A DNA stretch of 64,000 bases from Paracentrotus lividus (lineage: Eukaryota > Echinodermata > Echinoidea > Camarodonta > Echinidae): positions 43,919,700 through 43,983,699 of the forward strand of contig CALNVZ010003434.1 in the NCBI GenBank assembly GCA_940671915.1, read 5' to 3'. Below are positions 55,649 through 64,000 of this stretch, piece by piece (position 1 is the first letter of the stretch; each line of letters opens with the position of its first letter). Position numbers and translations under genes: made by a program. The notes beneath the pieces are model-generated. The model had not been told where the DNA came from, did no database searches, and saw only the letters and a program-made list of their open reading frames with translations.

Positions 55649-58132
55649 GGGGGGCGCATGCGTCTAGCTTCAATTACCTTGCGTTCATTTGATGCACCCC
55701 CACCCCAACACCCCCCCCACCACACAATCGACACCCATGCTTGCATATTATACACTTTCTATGGTGCAACTAAAAAGTAGTGCAAATTCCTTACCTCAAG
55801 GTCGTTTGTTGTTGTTTTTGTTCACTTTTTTTCTCCATTTCGGTGCAGCCCCCCCAAAGTTATCACTGCACCAATAATACATTCAACAATAAGGCCTACA
55901 ATATGTATATAGGTGTAGATAGATTTGTTAGCATATTTTGAAAACCAACATAATTCTGCGATTCCAAGTGAAAATTTCAAATGTTTCGCTTCGTTGGTTT
56001 TGAATACACAGAGAGACAATGAATTTTCACTACAGATTACAAAATTGTATGGGCTTTCAAAATATGCATCATCAAAATTGGAACAAATCGTATTTTAGAA
56101 GTTATTTATTATTAAATACAGGGACATTTATTTGGGACGCGCTGTATAGAATTTGAGATGGCGCTCTTCAATATGTTACTACAGAGTCGTCAGCAGTTTG
56201 GCAATTCGTTAAAATTGATGGCTCTGACCCTTTATTTTTCATCACTTAGCTTTATTCAATTTGTTCGAGTTGGTTTACCACAACGAGTTCAATCTTCTAG
56301 CATATTTTGGATATTGTCGTCGATTGGTCAAAACATGATTAGAAATCGTTATTTTAGCCAGTTAATATTCTACACCTAGCAGAAAAGCTGTATTGCAGCG
56401 TTTGATAGATAAAGCTATTACCAAACTCAATTGCCATTAATTTTTTTTTTTATCGGTGAACTACGCTCATCGCTGCGAAAATTGTGAAAAATTAAAAACA
56501 AAAAATGGCTAGAAACATGCAAATAAAAATAGGATTTCCGCCAATTTAAACTATCGACAATCAATTTGACATTTACAGCAACCCGATTTCGTCAGAAATC
56601 AGACCGCGATTAAAAACCAGCATTCAATTCATTTTTGGGCGCTCGAAATATGAAACTTGGCAAACCTAATAGCAAATTTTCACCATTCAATTTGACATAA
56701 AAAACAAATGTATTCGTCATTCAAATTCATCGACTCGTACCATATCAATTCTATGTTGTAAAGCTTAAGAGATAGAGGGCGCTACCATTCTACTCAAGCG
56801 AACGCGCCCAAATTGACTTTTTTGGTTTTTGGACAGTTTTTCACTTTATTTTCTTTATTGGGCGAGCAACTACCTTTTCAAAAAATGTTAAATTGAATAG
56901 TACGCTAAGAGTCTGAATTTTTCAAAAATAGAAATAACTTATAGCAAAGGGGAAAAAAAGTCCTGCATTATGTCAAATTCGAAAGCCTAGTCAGATCAAA
57001 TCCTGTACAATATGGTATATTTTGCTCTCAAAATAGCTCATGCGCTGCATAGTTTTGATCCTCGCAGTGCGCGCTATTACTTGTTATAGCTTATTGTTCA
57101 CAGGGCAATTAAAAGCTTGAATTCTCAGCTTTCCGGAGATGGTACATTCATTTCAATTGATTAAAAAAAAATGGCCTGTCACTTAACATAATCATAAGAG
57201 GTTCTTTCCTCGACTAGTCAATATTTACGCTTATCACATGCATATCGCATAGAAAATTCGCGAAAGTCGCACAGTGCGGCCATGCGTTAGCAAAAGTGCG
57301 CCAAGAAGTTCGTTTCATGGTCACTAACACAATTTTTTTTTTTTCAATTCTGCAGCAAGATAGCACCTTGTAGCAACATCTCCATAAAATATTATCAATT
57401 CATGAAATTGATTTTATTTGGTATTTTCTTCTTCTGAAGTGACTAGAAATGATTTTTTGTGGTACACCATGTGTAAATTAAAAATTTCGTATTGGAGATT
57501 TTTTTGCTTCAATTTGGTGCGTCAATATATTTTATAGATTAAATCTGTATGATTATGAATGATCATATTTAAGTGCCCATAGAATTTAAAGACAAGTGTT
57601 AATCATTCGGAAGTAATTTTGACCGTAAACGCACTAATAATGCGGGGGGAAATGGCATTTTTACATTCATATGCATAGATTTCACGATTACCCCTGCGAT
57701 TTACCGCGCTCAAATAACCACATGCGGTCTTTGATATAGTTTAAGCTTCCATCAATACAAACTTTGTTGCAACTCTTAGCAACGCTCGAGATATAAGCGA
57801 ATTTTCCATCCGCATGTTAGCCTAATTTACTCGTCAAAATCTGCACAAAGCGATAATGCGCAGCTTATTGTGCACAGCACAATCTGCACCGTTAAAGTGG
57901 GCGTAAATTTCAATTGAAAGCCGTAAAACGCAAAACACAACGTGTGGCATGCTGATGGATGATTTCATTGTTAAATATCATGTTGTTTATGGATATTGAC
58001 ATGTAGTGCTTTATGAGCTGTCACCCCCCCCGCCGCCTCGCCCGCTATCAAATTCTTGACCATCTTGAATTGATACTATCAATTTGTTTTAGAAATAGTA
58101 TTGATATCATAGATACTATATTTACACGATTG
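55023..58132. other. no gene seen
   Basis: Unique-looking sequence with a T/G homopolymer pair (55,619-55,653) and C-rich tracts. Short open frames (for example 56,158-56,379) have no recognisable features. Confidence 0.4.
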
Positions 58133-58218
58133 AGGTTACGGTTCCATGCTGGTTAGTCTAAAAGGGATCTGTTTTGAGAAAGTAACGTAGGAGGAAATGA
58201 AGAGTTACAAAAGTAGTA
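58133..58218 (-). repeat. inverted flank of the Penelope element, 3' side
   Basis: AGGTTACGGTTCCATG, GGTTAGTCTAAAAGGGA and GAGGAAATGAAGAGTTA correspond, complemented and with indels, to 61,184-61,277. Confidence 0.8.
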
Positions 58219-58362
58219 AATTGATAGGCGAAACGAAGAGTAGAGAGTATAAGTAGATTGGAGGTAATCTTTGCGTGATTCTAGTCTGAAAAAGGACTGT
58301 AAACCAGTTGAGAAGACGAGATGCGCGAGAAGGCTGTGAGTAAGTAGTAAGAGAGTGCTCAC

Positions 58363-58394
58363 GTTTCGAGACACGGTTGAACTGTCCGTCTCAG
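58363..58394 (-). repeat. small hairpin in the Penelope 3' region
   Basis: On the minus strand CTGAGACGG, loop, CCGTGTCTCGAAACG. The stem is GAGACGG against CCGTGTCTC with one bulge, and it is followed by GAAAC. A CTGA...GAAA layout recalls the hammerhead ribozyme core known from Penelope-like elements, but the standard core spacing is not met, so I call only the hairpin. Confidence 0.5.
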
Positions 58395-61183
58395 GAGTAA
58401 GAGTGATAGAAGAATGCGAGGGAAATGTTAGGCTGATGTGGCGGACGTGGGGTTAGCATCGACGCCGGGACGTCGGCGTGGGTGGTAGCTCTATTGTTGT
58501 AGCCTGCGGGTAGTGGCTGGTTTGGCGGGAAAGTCGGCGTGTGTTCCAATGGCGACGTTGGTGAAATCGAGCGCGGCGGTGTGGCTGCCGTAGAGGCGGG
58601 TCCTATTGTGTAGCGAAGAGTCCGTGGCGATGGGCGTTGCGTTTCGGCGGGATCGGAGGTTGTGGCGGAAGTTGTTGGAATTGAGTTCGTCCCGTAGCTG
58701 TCGGGTAGGCGGTTGGGCTGGTTCTCGGGGTGAGGTGACTGGATGTTCACGGTGTCGGTCGGCGAAGTGAGCAGCGGTGGCGCTGGTGCAGAGAAGTACC
58801 GGTCGATGGTGTCATATGGGGTTGGTTCGCTGTAGGAGGAATTCGCGTCTCCAGCTGTATTGCATGTAGATCCTGTTCTGTCTTGGAGACTACGGCTGTT
58901 ATGCGATGGATTTCGGATACTTCACCTAATCCTTTTTGAGTTCCAGTGGCCGGCAATTTGGTCCTACTGCATGCAAGGTGGACTGTTGTCCCAGTTTGAT
59001 TGCGGTGTCGTTCTTCTTGTGGGGCGTGCTTGGACAATGGCGGATTGTCCCAGTCGCTGCAGTCGGTGCAGTTCTTGTTGTTCCTTGGTCTCAGGTTGTT
59101 CGAAGTGCGGCCTGTTTCCCGAGTACACTTTACCGCATTCACAGGGGAATGCGGTAAGGGGAAACACCTGGTTGATGGGTTCCTGTCCTGTTGATTCGTG
59201 AGTAGTAGAGGATTGAGTGTAGCTTGCGTGGAGGAAAGCGGTGTCTAAACTTGAATGTTGCGCCGATCCGGAGATGCGTTGTAGTTGGTGGGAATCTGCC
59301 GATTGTAGCGGGAGTACAAAACTGTTTTGAAGGAGGGTCATAGGTAGTCGGCACTTTGGCGTTGGTGCGCTATCGTGTTTCTGGTTGGCAAGGAAGGCTT
59401 GGTTGATTGATAGTCCGGCGTGTGGATTGGTACTGGTGATTCGTGGCTGAGGGCTTTGAGTGACATGTCGGAGTTCTTGAGGAAGACTGTTGCTATTGTC
59501 GCTGAGTTGTAGGGGCTCGTCTGATGAGGGTGTTGATGCAGGTACCGATTTGCAGGATGGGATGGGTGGTGGTGGGAGCATGGGGTAGCGGTCGGGTGTG
59601 GGGTCAGGCTATACCAATCCGTCCGGACATATTTGTTGAGCTAGCTCATACAGGCCCGAAGCCCAGGTCCAAGGCCATGCCAAGTGAAGCTGTCTCATCC
59701 ATTGTCGGTCTCTCCACTGTCTCTTCATTTTTCATTATCCCAATTTTATATTTACACGTAGACTTGAGATGGAAATCCGCTGGGAGTAGTCTTGACTAGG
59801 ACAGTCAGAGGAAGGAGATGGATCATCATGTTGGAGTTTCCATGGTGAATTTGATGTCTGGCATGTTGCTGTTGAGGTGGTTGAGGAAATGTGTGAGTTC
59901 AGTGTTGCGTGGGCCAGATGACAAGGTGTCGTACGCACGTATCGCGACGCCAGAGAGAGAGTCGGGTGTCGGCTGGTCTTGAGTGCTTGAGTCCGAAGTG
60001 TTCCATGTAAGCATGTTGGCATGATTGGGCGAGAGGAGGGTGATCCCATAGCTGCTTCCTTGGAGTTGTTTGTAGAATTGGCTTGCGCCACTTAAAGAGT
60101 TGGAGTTCAGGCAAAGGTGGAGGAAGAAGCTCGCTGGATTTGTCTGGAGTGAGCTTAGGTTCTTGTTGATGAGGTTCTTGGGTCTGAGATGAGCGTGCTT
60201 TGATTGATTGTTCGCAACTTCTGCCTAACAGGAACGCTGGTGAAGAGAGAGCAACACAAAACTTACCAGAGTATCTGAAAAGGGTGCATCTGACAGTACG
60301 CGAGATGTAGTCTACGAAGTGCTGGGAGTTGGTTGATGTGGTGTCTGAGAGTCCCAACGAGAGCTGATGAAGTTATGGTCGGCAGCATGGCTAGCCGTGT
60401 TGTAGCATGCCGGTGATCCTCTGGTGGAGATATGCGGTCGAAAAGTGTGGCTTTGAGCGGGCTTGGTATCTTGGTTCGGCCGGAGAGAATGGGGCAGACA
60501 GGTCGTTGGAAGGAAGATCTGAGTTGTGGAAAGTGAGTGGCTTGGGTATGGCATCGCGATTCTGTGTAGAGCGAGTAGCTTTCTGGTATGATCCTTCTTT
60601 CGGTGGCGCGGTTGGGTCTCGTTTTGAGTTTTGGAGTGTAGTCTGGTTTGTCTAGGAAGTCGAACTTAGTTGTTGATTAGATTTCTTATGTCCATTGATG
60701 ACAAGTTAGCGTTGCCCTTGTCTCCTTAAAGATGTGCGATGAGTCGTTGTTGCGTACGGTCCTTGATGGACGGAGCGTTCAGCCTTGGTGATCGTTGGTC
60801 AGGGGGGCTTGACGTCGGATGCAGCCTGTGGAGAGACTTTGGAGTCGCGATGTCGTCGGTGCGGAACACTGCCTTTGCGAGAGGAAAACGGCGGATGTTT
60901 GGGTTCTACCTGCTGCGATGATGCGGGAGAACGGACTTTCTTGGGGCGATGGCGAGTTGAGGCCTAGGAGAAGAAGTACCTTGTGTTTCGGTGTCGGCAG
61001 AGCTGATTGTTTGGCAATAGCCGTGATGACAGCGAGACTGTCCTTGGGTGATTGGAGCGCATGGACCACTTGGCTGGCATATTGTAGGTCTTGACGTTGT
61101 CGGAGTTGAGTCTAATCGAACTTCTTGATTCTGCTTGAGTCGAGCGAATGTGGTGTTAAGACTGCGTGCGGTGTCGGTGCTGA

Positions 61184-61277
61184 ATTTTCTACTTTTCTGC
61201 TAACTCTTTCATTTTCCTCTTCTACTTTTCTCAAACGTCCCTTTTTAGGACTAACCACATGAGTTGAACCGTAAACC
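61184..61277 (+). repeat. inverted flank of the Penelope element, 5' side
   Basis: CTACTTTTCTGCTAACTC, TTTTCTCAAACGTCCC, TAGGACTAACCACATG and GAACCGTAAACCT mirror 58,133-58,218. Confidence 0.8.
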
Positions 61278-64000
61278 TTCATCATAACGCATATTCACAG
61301 TCACCATGCAAGCCATCTACCTCAAATATATATTTGGTTTGGAAGCCTCCAGTTTTTCGTAGTAGTGGGTATTAGGTTTGTTTTCCAGGCATGCCAAACA
61401 AGTAATTTATGTAATAATTTCATAACGATCTTTCTTTAAATTTGGACTTGAATTCAGCATACACTGTTATTGCTTACTGCGAGTTCAGGAGAACATGTAA
61501 GACTGCCTATTTTATAACACATTTAAAACTATGTCTCTATTATTATTACCTTCTTTTCAATTTTATAATTAAGTTTGATATCATTATTATTTTGGGTCGT
61601 CTCGATTTTTTATGTATTTCTGGGACCCCATGGAAGATCAGTATTGTGTATTGACAAAGCTGAATGGCGCTCATAGAAGCCAATTCGTGCTTTCTTTTAA
61701 TATTTTTTTTTTTTTTTCTATGATCAACTGTATTTTTTTTTAATTTGTTGACAAAGCTGATGGGTATATCAAACCATTCGTGCTTTCTGTAAGATTGTTA
61801 ATATATGTATATGATAACTTTATTTTTATTGTTCGATTGGAAATATAAAATACGTTACAATACAATAAATTTCCAATTAAGAGAAGACTCGCGCACTATA
61901 GCCAAATTACATATACTTTTCCTATCATAATCAGAAACAACAGCCAAAATCAAAATGTTTTTACTATGGTGCATTAATTAGGCTTACTGTCTTCATCAGG
62001 CAGCCTAACCATATTTTTTAAGAAAGAAGAAGAAGAAAAAAAAAAAAGATTCCCTTGTGTACCTTAAATTCCATAAAACCCCAACTATACTTCCAAAATA
62101 ATATATAAAATCTCTCTATATAAGCCAATATTTTTCCCTGTCCAAGTCAGAAAACAGAAGTAAGGGCACGGTCAGATAATTTAGAAGAAGTACCAAATAA
62201 AACAAACGTTATCCTGTTGAGTCAGTATAAACCCACATATACACCTCAGCTTTAAAAAAAGCTAATCAGATGAATTATGATATTTGTAGTCTTAAAAAAA
62301 ATCCACTTTAGCACAATCAGCACAAATTAGGTTATTTTATATGACGTACAATCTAAGACATATAAAAATACTCTATATCGTGTTTCTCAGTGCTCCAAAA
62401 CCCCCTATAAGTTCCGTTAATCAAAGTAAAATAATATGCCTATGTGTACTATTGATATTTGTCTGTCTAATCAAAAAAAAGGCATTGTAATGACTCGACA
62501 AGGATTTGAAATTGTTCTTTCATCGAAATTCCACGGGTACTTGAAAACCATAGATGGACTTTTCTTGAGAAATTTAATTATTCGTCCGTCGGTGAGGAAT
62601 AATTTTGTCGCAACTTTGAGTTCATTCTGGCCCACTGTGCGCGTCTTCAACAGACTTGTGACAAGTTCACAATCTATGTCATTGTTCATTGAGCATCAAT
62701 TTTATGAATTGCATATCTGATTAACAACTTCAGCACAATAATGTTATAAGCTTAACCCTTCCATCTGGTTGAGAGAATTCTAACTAACAACATGATAATA
62801 AGTTCATCAATTTCTTTCATCTCCATGAGTAGATTGCTCAACCGACCGGACAATTCCATTCAACTATTACAGGGTAGTCTTCTTACGCGAGTTTGTGAGC
62901 TAATTATATTGCAGCCAGCTGATATAGATTCTGCGCTTCTCAGCCTATTTCCGAACGTCACTTGTTTGCGATCTGGCCTCTTAGATAATGGACGCGCTGT
63001 TTAATTACGATTTAATTGCCGCACATGTATACGTTAACTTTACATTTTACATAGAGTAGAATTGATAGTACTTCCGTGTTTCTTAATTGCGTAAATTTAC
63101 TGAATTTCACTCACATAAACGGAAATTGTATTACCTAAAAACAGTTTAATCGCTCAAAAATAAATTGAATGTTCAAAAACGTTGTATAATGTATGATAAT
63201 TCCAGCCCCGCCCGGAGAGTAAGTTTGAAATGTGAATGCCATTAACGATTCGATTGCAAGAGTATTTTGATCAATATAACCATGGTCTATTGACCTGTAT
63301 TTAGAATGTTTACGCACACAGATTTAATTCAGAAACTTTCGACGCATTTACTTTTCCCCCGAATTCAATATTCACGCCACCAATTTTTCTCTCGCCCCCC
63401 CTGAGTTAGCCGCCTTTCGTTCATGCAATTTGATGCCATCCCCTCGTAATGCCATCTTTGTTGATTTACATGGCACGTTTTAATCAACTATACACAGCAT
63501 ACCATCAATGGGTACGTTCATCTATGACGGCTTCTGTCTTTGGATCTTGCTGCATGACACGAACTGGACGGATTAAGAGTATAGTCATTTTGTATAATTA
63601 TGACTGTTAAGTAAAAAAAGTTTAAAATCATGTAATCAGAAGATAAAATTAAAACATATTTTATATGTGTATATACCTAGTATATATTCATTACACTCTG
63701 TGAGGCATTTTCCACAGTCATATACTTTCTGCTTCAGTTTCGTGTTATAAGTTTAGTTTATTCCATATTGCCAATCAAACAATGTTGAACACAACAAAAA
63801 TATATAATACAATATGTTGTTACAATGAACAAGTCACAAGAACCCATCCAACGAGTAAAAGACAGAATATGAGAGCCTAAGGGTGGTATCTCACTTCGTA
63901 AAACTTACTTTGAAAAAATTGAGACGGATTGCCAGCTTGTTTCCATAACTCAAGGTTCCTCAGTTTCCTCATTTCTAAGCTTTCCTAAGTTCATCTCTCC
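61278..64000. other. no gene seen
   Basis: AT-rich. A short direct repeat is visible: TTGACAAAGCTGAATGG to CCAATTCGTGCTTTCT (61,650-61,696) recurs as TTGACAAAGCTGATGGG to CCATTCGTGCTTTCT (61,748-61,789). A purine tract lies at 62,022-62,048. Open frames such as 62,436-62,720 and 62,792-63,004 show no recognisable domain. Confidence 0.4.

Larger units (their letters stand above)
58133..61277 (-). mobile_element. Penelope-like retroelement, frameshifted
   Basis: GC-rich, with a minus-strand coding signature broken among frames. In order from 61.0 kb down: a block with HISTRGSPACYNTASHAAD (template region), HFVDYIS near 60,320, LTPDKSSELL, AAMGSP at 60,055-60,038, YMEHF near 60,010, the RYV.../YDT remains of the catalytic motif near 59,925-59,946, then FLNHLNSNMPDIKFTME. 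These are reverse transcriptase blocks of Penelope-like elements. A GIY-YIG endonuclease follows: CECGKVY at 59,143-59,123, ETGRT in the next frame, HRLQRLGQSAI and NWDN. At least five frame changes make it inactive as written. The ends, 58,133-58,218 and 61,184-61,277, are inverted copies of each other. Confidence 0.85.

Noticed and set aside
58391..60554. Several Pro/Ser/Thr-rich minus-strand frames as host genes
   Set aside because: They are frame-shifted pieces and wrong-frame readings of one Penelope-like element.
1..64000. tRNA, rRNA or other structured RNA genes
   Set aside because: I looked for tRNA box-like sequences and rRNA-like GC blocks by eye and found none that I could support; a covariance-model scan would be decisive.

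Overview
The window looks like a stretch of a marine invertebrate genome, most likely a sea urchin (Strongylocentrotus or a close relative). This is inferred, not proven. It is AT-rich and intron-rich. It is dominated by foldback elements, short terminal-inverted-repeat (TIR) transposons, 24-30 bp minisatellites, L2/CR1-like LINE tails and a Penelope-like retroelement. One large foldback element has the architecture of the TU elements described from S. purpuratus. There is no prokaryotic gene organisation, and most open frames are chance frames or frames created by repeats.

Layout. 1-1.8 kb: a LINE remnant, a TIR element and a 24-bp minisatellite that runs into a 25-N gap. 1.86-19.85 kb: almost featureless noisy sequence that looks like uncorrected long-read gap fill. 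Its first kilobase is a corrupted reverse-complement copy of the clean left flank, and the rest folds on itself around ~13.2 kb. 19.86-24.75 kb: minisatellites, a ~1.9 kb foldback element and a TIR element filled by a 30-bp array. 25.0-40.24 kb: the main gene, plus strand, unrecognised family, with five predicted coding exons in consistent phase and two mutually exclusive last exons whose starts are homologous. Its introns are loaded with transposons, including the TU-like foldback between the two last exons. 40.3-50.4 kb: TIR elements, microsatellites and a noisy tandem duplication. 50.8-51.5 kb, minus strand: a small type I membrane protein with one Ig-like domain, encoded in one exon. 51.5-58.1 kb: simple repeats and small TIR elements. 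58.13-61.28 kb, minus strand: a frameshifted Penelope-like element (reverse transcriptase plus GIY-YIG endonuclease) flanked by inverted ~90 bp arms. 61.3-64 kb: no gene that I can support.

Biologically, the point of most interest is the alternative-terminal-exon gene at 25.0-40.2 kb. Both last exons begin with a half hydrophobic segment carrying an FFIPF motif and an NS-R-RL motif, then diverge into a short basic tail or a 125-residue Thr/Ser/Pro-rich tail. Technically, the important message is that about a third of the window (1.86-19.85 kb, and probably 37.4-38.6 and 41.8-42.7 kb) should not be read as reliable genome sequence.
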